The position numbers and the translations under genes are program-made. Below, in pieces: positions 9,305 through 17,980 of a DNA stretch of 32,037 nucleotides (positions are counted from its first letter, which is position 1; each line of letters opens with the position of its first letter). Origin of the DNA: an uncultured Methanobrevibacter sp. (GTDB lineage: Archaea > Methanobacteriota > Methanobacteria > Methanobacteriales > Methanobacteriaceae); NCBI GenBank assembly GCA_902772665.1, contig CACYBU010000221.1, positions 1-32,037 on the forward strand, written 5' to 3'. The notes below the pieces were generated by a model. That model was not told the origin of the DNA. It worked only from the letters and a program-made list of their open reading frames with translations, and made no database searches.

Positions 9305-10438
9305 ATGATTAAAAAAGTATTATATATTACTGGAACAAGAGCAGACTATGGATTAATGCATGAAACTCTTAAATTATTAAATAATAATAAAAAAATTCAA
9401 CTAGATATTGTCGCAACTGGTATGCATTTAATGGATGAATTTGGTTATTCGATAGACGAAATTAAAAGGGATAATTTCAAGTTACATATTGTTGAGCAGA
9501 CTTTTCTAAAAGATGATGAAAAATCGATGGCAGGTTTTATAGGAAATTTAATCACAGATTTAACAAATCTTTTCATTGAATTAAAACCGGACATTATTTT
9601 ATTGCTAGGTGATCGTGGTGAAATGTTGGCTGGAGCTGTTGTTGCATCATATTTACAAATTCCAATTGCTCATGTTCACGGAGGTGATGTATCATCCACT
9701 GTTGATGATTCTACAAGACATGCCATAACAAAACTCGCAAATATTCATTTCCCTGCAACAAAAAAAAGTGCATCAAGAATAAAACAAATGGGTGAAAATC
9801 CAGATAATATTTTTGTTGTTGGCGCTCCTGGATTGGATTCAATAATTTCGGTTAAAGATAACATTGATGAGGAGTACCTGAAAAATAAATATAATATTCA
9901 AAAAGACTTTGTTTTGATATTGCAACACCCAGTAAGTTTGGAAATTAATGATTCTACTTTTCAAATTTCTCAAACACTGGAAGCAGTCACTTCCACAGAT
10001 TATCAAGTAATTGTTGTTTATCCTAATGCTGATGCTGGTGGAAGAGCAATGATTAATAAAATTAATGAATATGATGTTGATACTTATAAAAATATTCCTC
10101 ATGATGATTTCATTGGCCTATTGGGTTTGGCAAATATTTTAATTGGAAACTCAAGTAGCGGAATAATAGAATCTTCATCATTCAAATTGCCTGTAATTAA
10201 TGTGGGAACAAGACAGCAAGGTCGTGAAAAAGCAGAAAATGTTATTGATGTTGATTATAATTATAATGAAATATTAGATGCAATAAATTATATTAACTCA
10301 GATGAATATCTTGAAAAAATAAAGGATTGTGTTAATCCTTATGGTGACGGAAAAGCTTCAGCTAGAATTTGTAAAATATTAAATGATATTAAAATAAATA
10401 AAGAACTGTTGAATAAAGAATTTTTTGAAATAGTGTGA
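9305..10438 (+). CDS. neuC: UDP-sugar hydrolysing 2-epimerase (NeuC/LegG type)
   Basis: The 377-residue protein begins VLYITGTRADYGLM and contains LLLGDRGEMLAGA, HVHGGDVSSTVDDSTRHAITKL and IGNSSSGIIES. These are classic motifs of the GT-B-fold NeuC/WecB-type epimerases. NeuC converts UDP-GlcNAc to ManNAc plus UDP. The LegG form does the same to the 2,4-diacetamido-trideoxy sugar. It lies 13 bases after neuB and supplies its substrate. The start codon has only a weak SD-like GTTGAT. Both the GlcNAc and the diacetamido substrates remain possible; the dehydratase and aminotransferase in the same locus favour the latter. Confidence 0.92.
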   Translation: MIKKVLYITGTRADYGLMHETLKLLNNNKKIQLDIVATGMHLMDEFGYSIDEIKRDNFKLHIVEQTFLKDDEKSMAGFIGNLITDLTNLFIELKPDIILLLGDRGEMLAGAVVASYLQIPIAHVHGGDVSSTVDDSTRHAITKLANIHFPATKKSASRIKQMGENPDNIFVVGAPGLDSIISVKDNIDEEYLKNKYNIQKDFVLILQHPVSLEINDSTFQISQTLEAVTSTDYQVIVVYPNADAGGRAMINKINEYDVDTYKNIPHDDFIGLLGLANILIGNSSSGIIESSSFKLPVINVGTRQQGREKAENVIDVDYNYNEILDAINYINSDEYLEKIKDCVNPYGDGKASARICKILNDIKINKELLNKEFFEIV

Positions 10439-10443
10439 TTTTT

Positions 10444-11451
10444 ATGAATGTTGGTGTTATCGGTTTGGGATCAATGGGAAAAAGAAGAATCAGATTAATT
10501 AAAAGTAATTTTCCAGATGTAAATGTTATTGGAATTGACAATAGTGATGAAAGATGCAGAGAAGTGCAAGATTTATTTTCTATTAAAACCTTAAACGATT
10601 CAATTGAATTTTTTAAAAATAATGATTGTGAAGCTGTTTTTATTTCAACACCTCCTTTAACTCATTCAAAAATAATTAATGATGCACTTAATGCCAATTT
10701 AAATATATTTACAGAAATTAATTTAGTTAAAGATTTGTATGATGAAAACATTAAAATGGCTAATGAAAAGAATTTAACATTATTTTTATCTTCCACTCAA
10801 CTTTACAGAAAAGAAATCAGATATATCGATTCAAAAATTTCAAAATTAAATAAAACAACTAATTATATTTACCATATTGGAAATTACTTACCTGATTGGC
10901 ATCCCTGGGAAAGTTATAAAAACTTTTTTGTTGGAAACAAGAAAACAAATGGATGCAGGGAAATTTTAACAATTGAATTACCATGGATTGTTAAAACATT
11001 CGGAGAGATTAAACAAATTCACGTTTCTAAAAATAAAATCACTCATTTGGATATTGATTATCCGGATAGTTTTTTCATTAACATTACTCATAAAAACGGA
11101 AGTAATGGTGTTTTAATCATTGATTTGGTTTCAAGAAAAGCCGTTAGAAATTTAGAAATAATCAATGAAAACTGTTATATTCAATGGGATGGGACTCCTG
11201 ATGGATTGGAAGAATTCAATATTGATTCTGGCGAAATGGAGAAAATAAATTTATATGAAAAAATTTCAAATGAACAGGATTATAATCAAACAATCATAGA
11301 AAATGCATATCTAGAAGAAATCATTGATTTTTTCAACGTTTTAAATTCAAATAAAAATCATGGTGTATATTCATTTGAAAAAGATAAATACGTTATTGAT
11401 GCAATAGACATTATTGAAGAAACAGATGATAAACAATCTTATATATTTTAG
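10444..11451 (+). CDS. Gfo/Idh/MocA-like protein lacking the usual catalytic residues
   Basis: A Rossmann start (VGVIGLGSMGKRRIRLI) places this 335-residue protein in the Gfo/Idh/MocA family. The EKP motif is replaced by FTEINLV, so the usual lysine is gone. In the helix that normally carries Asp and His, the aligned part reads REILTIELPWI instead of SIDLIHEWDYI, as found in the next gene. It shares the motif LPDWHPWESY with that neighbour (LPEWHPEEDY), so the two are related. I prefer the ATG at 10444, with GTGAT as SD overlapping the neuC stop, over the GTG at 10435. It may be a non-catalytic partner of the next protein or an enzyme with a changed mechanism. Its position between neuC and neuA ties it to nonulosonic acid synthesis. 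Confidence 0.8.
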   Translation: MNVGVIGLGSMGKRRIRLIKSNFPDVNVIGIDNSDERCREVQDLFSIKTLNDSIEFFKNNDCEAVFISTPPLTHSKIINDALNANLNIFTEINLVKDLYDENIKMANEKNLTLFLSSTQLYRKEIRYIDSKISKLNKTTNYIYHIGNYLPDWHPWESYKNFFVGNKKTNGCREILTIELPWIVKTFGEIKQIHVSKNKITHLDIDYPDSFFINITHKNGSNGVLIIDLVSRKAVRNLEIINENCYIQWDGTPDGLEEFNIDSGEMEKINLYEKISNEQDYNQTIIENAYLEEIIDFFNVLNSNKNHGVYSFEKDKYVIDAIDIIEETDDKQSYIF

Positions 11452-11461
11452 GAGGATAATT

Positions 11462-12397
11462 ATGGATAAAATTAAAATATGCTTTGTTGGAGTTGGTTCA
11501 ATTGCAAAAAGACACATTTACAATATTAAAAATTTCATTTTCAAAGATTCTGATTGTGTAATTGATGCTTACAGAAGCAGTAATTCTCCTTTGGATTGTG
11601 ATATTGCAGAATATATTGACAACCAATATTTCAAATATGGGGATGTTCATAATGATTATGATGCTATTTTCATAACAAATCCCACAAAACATCATTATTC
11701 AACTCTTAAACAATTTAAAAATCATTCAGATAATTTTTTCATAGAAAAACCGCTCGTTGATATTTCAGATATTAATCTTGATTTTAAGGAGTTCAACTCA
11801 AAAACATGTTATGTAGCCTGTCCAATCAGACACAGTAGTGTTATCAAATATCTGAAAGAAAATTTGGATTTAAATTTAGTTAATTCAGTTCGATGTATCT
11901 GTTCAACATATCTTCCAGAATGGCATCCCGAGGAAGACTATCGATTGTCTTATAGTGCTAAAAAAGAATTAGGTGGAGGAGTGAGCATTGATTTAATCCA
12001 TGAATGGGATTACATAACATATTTATTCGGAAAACCCTCTGAAATTTTCGCTATTCTTGATAAAATTTCAAAACTAGAAATTGATACTGAAGATATTTCA
12101 ATTTATATTGCTAAATATGAAAATTTACTTTTGGAATTGCATCTTGACTATTTTGGAAGATTTCCAATTAGGGAACTGATGATTTTCACAGATGATGAGA
12201 CAATCGTGGGAGATATTATTAATAATAAAATCATATATAAAAATAGTGATAAATTAATTGATTTTAATGAACAGAGAAATGATTATCAACTTGAAGAGTT
12301 GAAATATTTCTTTAAATTAATTAAAGGCGAAATAAAGAATATTAATGATATCAATAATGCATTAAATGTCATGAAATTAACTCAAGGAGAATTATAA
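11462..12397 (+). CDS. Gfo/Idh/MocA-family oxidoreductase in the neu operon
   Basis: The 311-residue protein has the nucleotide-binding motif ICFVGVGSIAKRHI, the EKP motif (FFIEKPLVD), and GGGVSIDLIHEWDYI with the catalytic Asp and His. It also has the LPEWHPEEDYR segment shared with the upstream paralog. The start at 11462 is fixed by a near-perfect SD, TAGGAGGATA, which overlaps the upstream stop; an in-frame TTG at 11414 is far less likely. Its stop overlaps the neuA start by one base, so translation is probably coupled. It probably oxidises or reduces an intermediate or side chain of the nonulosonic acid. The substrate is not known. Confidence 0.85.
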   Translation: MDKIKICFVGVGSIAKRHIYNIKNFIFKDSDCVIDAYRSSNSPLDCDIAEYIDNQYFKYGDVHNDYDAIFITNPTKHHYSTLKQFKNHSDNFFIEKPLVDISDINLDFKEFNSKTCYVACPIRHSSVIKYLKENLDLNLVNSVRCICSTYLPEWHPEEDYRLSYSAKKELGGGVSIDLIHEWDYITYLFGKPSEIFAILDKISKLEIDTEDISIYIAKYENLLLELHLDYFGRFPIRELMIFTDDETIVGDIINNKIIYKNSDKLIDFNEQRNDYQLEELKYFFKLIKGEIKNINDINNALNVMKLTQGEL

Positions 12398-13140
12398 TGG
12401 AATTATTATTTACTATATGTGGAAGAGCAGGTTCAAAAGGAATAAAAGATAAAAATATTAAAAATTTTTTAGATAAACCATTAGCATTATACTCTTTGTC
12501 GGTCATTGATTTATATTTAAAAAATTCGGATTATTCGGCAGACATAGTATTAAACACTGATAGTGAAGGATTAATTGATATTTTTGATAACAATTCATTA
12601 TGTTCAGTTGATGTTGTTAAACGATTAGCGGAATTGTCTGGAGACAAAGTTGCCAAAATCGATGTTATTAAAAATAGTTGGGAGGAAATGGAGAAAAGGC
12701 TTAATAAAAATTATGATTTAATAATAGATTTAGATATTACTTCTCCATTAAGAACAGTCGATGATTTAAATAATATGATTGAATTGAAATTAAACTCAGA
12801 TTATGATTTAATTTTTTCCGTCACAGATTCAAGAAGAAATCCTTATTTTAACATGGTTAAAAAGACAGATAATGGATATGATAGAGTTATTCCATCTAAT
12901 TTCAATACTCGTCAAGAAGCACCTGAAATTTATGATATGAATGCTTCAATTTATGTCTATTCAAGGGAATTTTTAGAAAAAAATATAGGGTTATTCGATG
13001 GAAAATGTGGAATATATAAGATGTTTGATACAGGAATACTGGATTTGGACCATGAAAATGATTTGTTCCTTATGGAGGTCATAGCAAAATATCTATTTGA
13101 GAATAATGATGAATTTGGTGAGGTTTATAATAATATTTAA
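12397..13140 (+). CDS. neuA: CMP-nonulosonic acid synthetase (NeuA/LegF type)
   Basis: This 247-residue cytidylyltransferase shows the NeuA nucleotide-binding motif near the start (TICGRAGSKGIKDKNIKNF), LIIDLDITSPLRTVDDL, and NTRQEAPEIYDMNASIYVY. It activates a sialic-type acid with CTP to the CMP-sugar used by transferases. AAGGAG lies 8 bases before the ATG, and the ATG overlaps the stop of the Gfo/Idh gene. NeuA, NeuB and NeuC in one operon make the nonulosonic acid assignment secure, although the exact acid is not. The length is normal for the bacterial and archaeal enzymes. Confidence 0.93.
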   Translation: MELLFTICGRAGSKGIKDKNIKNFLDKPLALYSLSVIDLYLKNSDYSADIVLNTDSEGLIDIFDNNSLCSVDVVKRLAELSGDKVAKIDVIKNSWEEMEKRLNKNYDLIIDLDITSPLRTVDDLNNMIELKLNSDYDLIFSVTDSRRNPYFNMVKKTDNGYDRVIPSNFNTRQEAPEIYDMNASIYVYSREFLEKNIGLFDGKCGIYKMFDTGILDLDHENDLFLMEVIAKYLFENNDEFGEVYNNI

Positions 13141-13151
13141 AGGTGAAAAAT

Positions 13152-13553
13152 ATGAGTGAAAATCGTTTTGATAATTGGAAAGCGCCTGAAATAAGAGAAT
13201 GTGAATTAACAAAATATAACTGGTTAGTTCAAAATAAAGAAAATTTAGATTTAGGTTATAAAACAGACATTGGAGCATTTACATATATTAATGCTAAAAA
13301 TAATGTAATTATTGAAGACCATGTTCAAATAGGGTCTCATTGCTCTATTTATTCTGTTTCCACAATTGATGATAAGGAAGGTGAAGTTGTTCTTAAAAAC
13401 AACTGCAGAATCGGAACTCACTCAGTAGTAATGCCTGGAGTTACTGTTGGCGAAAATTCAATTATTGGTGCTTTCAGTTTTGTTACTGAAGATATTCCGG
13501 ATAATGTCATAGCATTTGGTGTTCCTGCAAAGGTTATTCGGAGATTAGATTGA
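13152..13553 (+). CDS. Left-handed beta-helix acetyltransferase
   Basis: A short 133-residue protein made mostly of hexapeptide repeats (IGAFTYIN, VIIEDHVQIGSHCSIYS, CRIGTHSVVMPGVTVGENSIIGAFSFV), ending in the typical IAFGVPAKVIRRLD. Such proteins are trimeric acyl-CoA-dependent acetyltransferases. In the legionaminic and bacillosamine pathways an enzyme of this fold acetylates the 4-amino group made by the aminotransferase. This copy lacks the amino-terminal Rossmann-like domain of PglD. I place the start at the ATG at 13152, with AGGTG six bases before it, rather than at the GTG inside that SD. It is the last gene of the neuB operon. Confidence 0.85.
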   Translation: MSENRFDNWKAPEIRECELTKYNWLVQNKENLDLGYKTDIGAFTYINAKNNVIIEDHVQIGSHCSIYSVSTIDDKEGEVVLKNNCRIGTHSVVMPGVTVGENSIIGAFSFVTEDIPDNVIAFGVPAKVIRRLD

Positions 13554-13683
13554 TAATAATATATTCAATTATTTTTTTCATAAATTTTAGAAACAATTAA
13601 ATAATAATAAAAACATATTTATAATCCTACATATAATTTTGATAATTGATTAATATTTATTGATATATATAAGGAGACCAATA
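13554..13683 (+). promoter_or_regulatory. Internal promoter before the aminotransferase gene
   Basis: A 130-bp AT-rich gap breaks an otherwise tight gene series. ATATTTATAA at about 13615-13624 is a good TATA candidate, giving a start of transcription near 13645. A strong AAGGAG SD at 13671-13676 follows. The aminotransferase and dehydratase may thus be a separate unit. Confidence 0.5.
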
Positions 13684-14802
13684 ATGAACATTCCATTATT
13701 TGAGATATATAATGATGAAAATGATGTCAAGTTTATTTCAGAGGAAATTGCTTCTGGAAAGTTTTGGGCTGTAGGTTCAAGGATTTCAGAGTTTGAGGAA
13801 AAAATTGCAGACTATATTGGAACTAAACATGCAGTGTCATTAAATTCCGGAACTTCAGCATTACATGCAGCTTTATTGTCACAGGGAATAGGTAAAAATG
13901 ATGAAGTAATTGTTCCTTCATTTACATTTATTGCAACAGCTAACTGCGCGTTATTCACTGGAGCCAAACCAGTTTTTGCAGATATTGAAGAAACTTCATG
14001 TGGTTTAAATCCTGAATCTGTTGAAAATTTAATAAACAAAAATACTAAAGCAATTATCCCTGTTCATTATGGAGGTTGTCCATGCCAAATCAATGAATTA
14101 AAAGATATTGCTGAAGACAATGACTTAATATTAATTGAAGATGCTGCCGAAGCTTTTGGAGCATCAGTGGGAGGTAAAAATATAGCTACTTTTGGTGATT
14201 TAAATGTTTTAAGTTTCTGCCAGAATAAAGTCATTACAACTGGTGAAGGCGGAGCTATTGTCACTGATTCAGATGAACTTTATGAAAAATTAAATTTAAT
14301 AAGGTCCCATGGAAGATGGGAAGGGGCAGATTATTTTTCATCTTCAGGATTGTTTGATTATGTTGATCTTGGTTTTAATTGGAGAATGTCTAACCTAACT
14401 GCAACATTGGGAATTTCTCAAATTCAAAAAGTTGATAAAATCATTGAATTAAGACAAAAGAATGCTGATTATCTCTCTAAGAGATTACTAGAAGAAACAG
14501 ATGAAGTAATAGTTCCCGATGTTCCCAAAGGTTATGATCATGTTTTTCAATTATTCAGTATTTTTGCAAATAATCGTAATGAATTAATTAAATATTTGGA
14601 ATCTAATGGTGTTTCATCTAAAATTTATTTCCATCCGATTCATCAGTCTGAATTCTATAAAAACAAATTAAAATATAATGTTAATTTACCTGTTACTGAG
14701 AGTGTTTTTGAAAAAACAATCACTCTTCCAATGTATCCATCAATAACTACTGAACAAATGGATTATATTGCCGAAACAGTTGGAAAATTCTATAAAATAT
14801 AA
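13684..14802 (+). CDS. DegT/DnrJ/EryC1-type sugar aminotransferase
   Basis: The 372-residue protein is a PLP-dependent aminotransferase of nucleotide sugars. It has SLNSGTSALHAALL (phosphate binding), IPVHYGGCPC, ILIEDAAEAFGA and SFCQNKVITTGEGG, in which Lys182 is the expected PLP lysine. The family acts on 4-keto sugars such as those made by the dehydratase that follows 9 bases later. The start at 13684 is chosen for its AAGGAG SD; a TTG at 13660 would place that SD inside the gene. With the dehydratase and the hexapeptide acetyltransferase it would give a diacetamido-trideoxyhexose, as LegC does. PseC-type or perosamine-type specificity cannot be excluded from motifs. Confidence 0.9.
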   Translation: MNIPLFEIYNDENDVKFISEEIASGKFWAVGSRISEFEEKIADYIGTKHAVSLNSGTSALHAALLSQGIGKNDEVIVPSFTFIATANCALFTGAKPVFADIEETSCGLNPESVENLINKNTKAIIPVHYGGCPCQINELKDIAEDNDLILIEDAAEAFGASVGGKNIATFGDLNVLSFCQNKVITTGEGGAIVTDSDELYEKLNLIRSHGRWEGADYFSSSGLFDYVDLGFNWRMSNLTATLGISQIQKVDKIIELRQKNADYLSKRLLEETDEVIVPDVPKGYDHVFQLFSIFANNRNELIKYLESNGVSSKIYFHPIHQSEFYKNKLKYNVNLPVTESVFEKTITLPMYPSITTEQMDYIAETVGKFYKI

Positions 14803-14811
14803 GGTGTCTAC

Positions 14812-15792
14812 ATGATAAATGATTTTTATAAAGGAAAAAAAGTTCTTGTTACTGGAGGTTCTGGATCAATAGGTCAAAAAATTGTTAAAGAACTGTTAAA
14901 TCATGATGTTGACGTTGTAAGAGTATTAGATAACAATGAAACTGCATTATTCGATTTGGAACAAGATTTAAATTCATCAAAAATCAGAACATTAGTTGGA
15001 GATATTAGAGATTATCGACGTTTAGAAAGAGCTTTTAAAGATATTGATATAATTTTTCATGCTGCTGCTTATAAACATGTTCCATTATGCGAATACAATC
15101 CTATAGATGCTGTTAAAACAAATGTGATTGGCACACAGAATATTATTGATGCGGCTATTAGCTGTAATGTTGAAAAAGTCATTTTAATTAGTACTGATAA
15201 AGCTGTCAATCCTGTAAATGTTATGGGAGCTACCAAATTGCTGGCTGAAAGATTAATGATTTCATCCAATGTTTATAGTGGTGTAGGCGGAACTAAGTTT
15301 TCTTGTGTTAGATTTGGCAATGTCTTAAATTCAAGAGGATCTGTTATTCCTGTATTTAAAAAACAAATTAGTAATGGTGGTCCTTTAACAATAACTGACG
15401 AGCGAATGACACGATTTATAATGCATATTCATGAAGCTGCCAAACTCATTTTAACTGCGGGAAGTCTATCTGATGGCGGAGAGATATTTATCCTAAAAAT
15501 GCCTTCTGTAAGAGTTCCTGACTTGGCACGTGCTATGATTGAATATTATGCGCCTAAATATGGTTTTGAGGTGGACGACATTGACATTGAATTCATCGGA
15601 AGAAGAGTTGGTGAAAAATTACATGAAGATTTAATGACTCCCGAGGAAATACTTTATGCTGAAGATAAAGGTGAATTATTTATTATCCGCAATAAAATAA
15701 ATGATAATCATCCGGATTTTGTTTATAATTCTTCTGAAATTGAACAATTATCTAAAAATGAGATTTTGAAAATTTTAGATGAAATTGGATAA
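14812..15792 (+). CDS. UDP-sugar 4,6-dehydratase of the CapD/PglF/LegB group
   Basis: The 326-residue short-chain dehydrogenase has the motif VLVTGGSGSIGQK (Gly15 to Gly21), FHAAAYKHVPLCEYNP, ILISTDKAVNPVNVMGATK and RFGNVLNSRGSVIP. The usual catalytic tyrosine is methionine (Met138, with Lys142), as in the CapD/WbpM/PglF and CapE enzymes, not tyrosine as in PseB. It is the soluble catalytic part only, without the membrane domain of PglF. It would make the 4-keto-6-deoxy sugar for the aminotransferase just upstream. An AGGTG SD precedes the ATG. Whether it keeps or inverts C5 is not decided by these residues. Its stop is 9 bases from the stop of the convergent transferase. Confidence 0.88.
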   Translation: MINDFYKGKKVLVTGGSGSIGQKIVKELLNHDVDVVRVLDNNETALFDLEQDLNSSKIRTLVGDIRDYRRLERAFKDIDIIFHAAAYKHVPLCEYNPIDAVKTNVIGTQNIIDAAISCNVEKVILISTDKAVNPVNVMGATKLLAERLMISSNVYSGVGGTKFSCVRFGNVLNSRGSVIPVFKKQISNGGPLTITDERMTRFIMHIHEAAKLILTAGSLSDGGEIFILKMPSVRVPDLARAMIEYYAPKYGFEVDDIDIEFIGRRVGEKLHEDLMTPEEILYAEDKGELFIIRNKINDNHPDFVYNSSEIEQLSKNEILKILDEIG

Positions 15793-15801
15793 TTTAACAA
15801 A

Positions 15802-16833
15802 TTATTCCTCATCATTAATTATTTTAATTAAATCTTCTCTAAGATTATTTAATCTTTCATTATGTAATTCACCATCATAAACATATATTTCACTTTCTTT
15901 GAAATTCAATAATGAATTAGATATGATTGAACCAACAACAGTAGGGTTTATTCCAATTAAACTTAATATTTCAATTGGAAATGTTTTTTCTATCACTGTT
16001 ACCTTTGGAAAAATTTCTTCATAATTCTTATCATCTCTGGGGTGGGGTTTAATGAATATTTCGTAATCATCGAATTTTTCAATGATTTCACTATAAATGG
16101 TTAGTTCCTGATTTAATGTAAGATGTCCCTCTTGTGAAAACGGTTGGGTTAAAAGTAGTAATGTTTTTCCTTTAAGATTATAACTATTTCTATTGATATT
16201 GAATATTGATAATATTTTATCTTGTTCATTAATTGATAAATTAGCCCACAATTCCTCAATATCAATAACTTTGACTTTATTTTTGAGTAGAGGATGATCA
16301 AATTCTTTTGTTAAATAGACATTTTTAATATTTTTATGACTTCCAAATCCTTCTGTATTGCTTAAAAAGTAAATCCCGCATATATGAAGTATTGTATCTA
16401 AAAGGGGATTTATTTTATGTGTTTCACTAATTTTGATAGTATAATTGGATAATCCGTCTTCAATTATATTTGAATTATCATTTTCATAAAACATGAATGA
16501 AAATGGGGTATGTGCATGACCATAAACTTCAACATCTTTATTTAAGGTTTTAATGAATAGTAGGATTCTTAATTTTAAATATCCATAAAAATATCTCATG
16601 TATCCTATTACATTTTCAAATATGCCTTCAACTGAATTTAGTGGTGCCATTTTAGCACCGTCTTTAAATGAAATTGGAGGTAATTGTATGTGTTTAACAT
16701 TTTTTGAAACTTCTTTGGGAAATAAATCCGTAAATATGAAGATATCTTTTTCATTATAACCATTTATTAATAAATATAGAAAAAACGAATAAACTGTAAT
16801 GAATAAACATATATTTATTTTTTCTTTTGCCAT
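15802..16833 (-). CDS. Glycosyltransferase resembling GT52 sialyltransferases
   Basis: The 343-residue protein carries two short motifs known from bacterial GT-B sialyltransferases: an acidic-Gly motif (NIIEDGLSNY, near residue 130) and a His-Pro motif (IFIKPHPRDD, near residue 258). LLLLTQPFSQEGHL and FPIELLS-like FPIEILSLIG fit the GT52 group, as in streptococcal capsule sialyltransferases. It would use a CMP-nonulosonic acid donor, which the neuA gene nearby can supply. It is the second gene of a minus-strand pair, 15 bases after the GT8 gene, with an AGGGATT SD. The GT52 call rests on motifs; related families GT38 and GT80 are alternatives. The acceptor is unknown. Confidence 0.68.
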   Translation of the reverse strand: MAKEKINICLFITVYSFFLYLLINGYNEKDIFIFTDLFPKEVSKNVKHIQLPPISFKDGAKMAPLNSVEGIFENVIGYMRYFYGYLKLRILLFIKTLNKDVEVYGHAHTPFSFMFYENDNSNIIEDGLSNYTIKISETHKINPLLDTILHICGIYFLSNTEGFGSHKNIKNVYLTKEFDHPLLKNKVKVIDIEELWANLSINEQDKILSIFNINRNSYNLKGKTLLLLTQPFSQEGHLTLNQELTIYSEIIEKFDDYEIFIKPHPRDDKNYEEIFPKVTVIEKTFPIEILSLIGINPTVVGSIISNSLLNFKESEIYVYDGELHNERLNNLREDLIKIINDEE

Positions 16834-16848
16834 TTTAATCCCTAATTG

Positions 16849-17886
16849 TTAATTAATTTCTTTAGCTTTATCATTTTCTTCTTCAATTCCTCTTAGGGCA
16901 TTTTTATTTACTAATTTCCGAACTAGTCCTGCAGGAATTAATTTTAATGTTAATCCAATGCATTTATTGTCCATGCCTTTATAAAACATTTTTGCTTTTA
17001 AAGGTAATTCGTCCAGATATTCTATTACTTCGTTGCAATCAGCTTTCAGGGCATATTCTTTAAATATTTCTGCATATGGGTGGTCTCTGTTATACCATGG
17101 TCTGTCGTAATTAGGTCCGCAGAAGTGTAAAAATACTGGATTTTCACGAGCATTATCAACAATCTCTTTAGTATAATATTCAGTTTCCATGCAGGTAAAT
17201 TTACGTGCCAAATCATAGTCCAAAGTCTGAAAATAAATCTGCAGGTTATACTGTGGTTCGACAATCAGTATTTTATCTTTAAATACATTATTCAGCACTC
17301 CTTGATCGTGTTGGTAGAATCTGTGCTGATTTTCTACCATGAATTTGATAAAGGTCTCTTCAACATTGTTTTCTCGCCATTTTTTCAGATTAACTAGTAA
17401 AAAACCGGCGTTAATGTAGTTGTCATTTCTATCAAAACCCAATGCCTCTTTAACGGAGGTGTTTATTCCGTCAAGCACTCCTGCACAATAGTAATTTGAA
17501 ATATCAACATTCCACAAATCCTTATAAGAGTCTACAATTAAACTGTCGCAATCCAAGTATAATACTTTGTCAATATCTGTTGGCAGCAGTGTGGACATGA
17601 ATAAACGTGCATATGTGGTTAATGATGATTTGTTCAGGTTTCTTTCAAGACCCAATACTTTAAAATCCATTTCATCCAGTTTTTTAGTTTCTATAAATGT
17701 AATGGAACATGAATATTCATCAAAAAAATTTAAAACTTTTGTCTTATTTTTTTCACTGATTCCGTCATCCAAAACATAAATGTTTATCTTATCAAAGTCT
17801 TTCTGATTGTGTTCTAAAAGTGAAAGCACTGATATTGATAAAAATGGAACATAATTGTCATCGGAAGCAAACACTACATTTAACAT
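16849..17886 (-). CDS. GT8-family glycosyltransferase (LgtC-like)
   Basis: A 345-residue retaining glycosyltransferase with the GT8 pattern: the opening NVVFASDDNYVPFLSISVLSLL, the metal-binding DXD in VLYLDCDSLIV, NAGFLLVNLKKWRE, HDQGVLN and the closing FLHFCGPNYDRPW. LgtC-type members add galactose or glucose from UDP-sugars, typically to lipooligosaccharide. It heads a minus-strand pair with the GT52-like enzyme, so the two may add consecutive residues. Family assignment is firm; donor and acceptor are open. Confidence 0.92.
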   Translation of the reverse strand: MLNVVFASDDNYVPFLSISVLSLLEHNQKDFDKINIYVLDDGISEKNKTKVLNFFDEYSCSITFIETKKLDEMDFKVLGLERNLNKSSLTTYARLFMSTLLPTDIDKVLYLDCDSLIVDSYKDLWNVDISNYYCAGVLDGINTSVKEALGFDRNDNYINAGFLLVNLKKWRENNVEETFIKFMVENQHRFYQHDQGVLNNVFKDKILIVEPQYNLQIYFQTLDYDLARKFTCMETEYYTKEIVDNARENPVFLHFCGPNYDRPWYNRDHPYAEIFKEYALKADCNEVIEYLDELPLKAKMFYKGMDNKCIGLTLKLIPAGLVRKLVNKNALRGIEEENDKAKEIN

Positions 17887-17980
17887 AATTCATATCCTTG
17901 GGGTTTTTATAAAAGTCAAGTAAAATTTATAAATTTTATTATATTAATAGTTTACATATAATAATATTAAAGGTATAATA
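17887..17980. promoter_or_regulatory. Divergent promoter between glycosyltransferase operons
   Basis: A short AT-rich spacer holds TATA-like TTTATAAATTTTA near 17929-17941, which reads similarly on both strands. An AAAGGTAT SD for the plus-strand GT2 gene lies at about 17968-17975. The two transferase pairs may share this control region. Confidence 0.4.
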
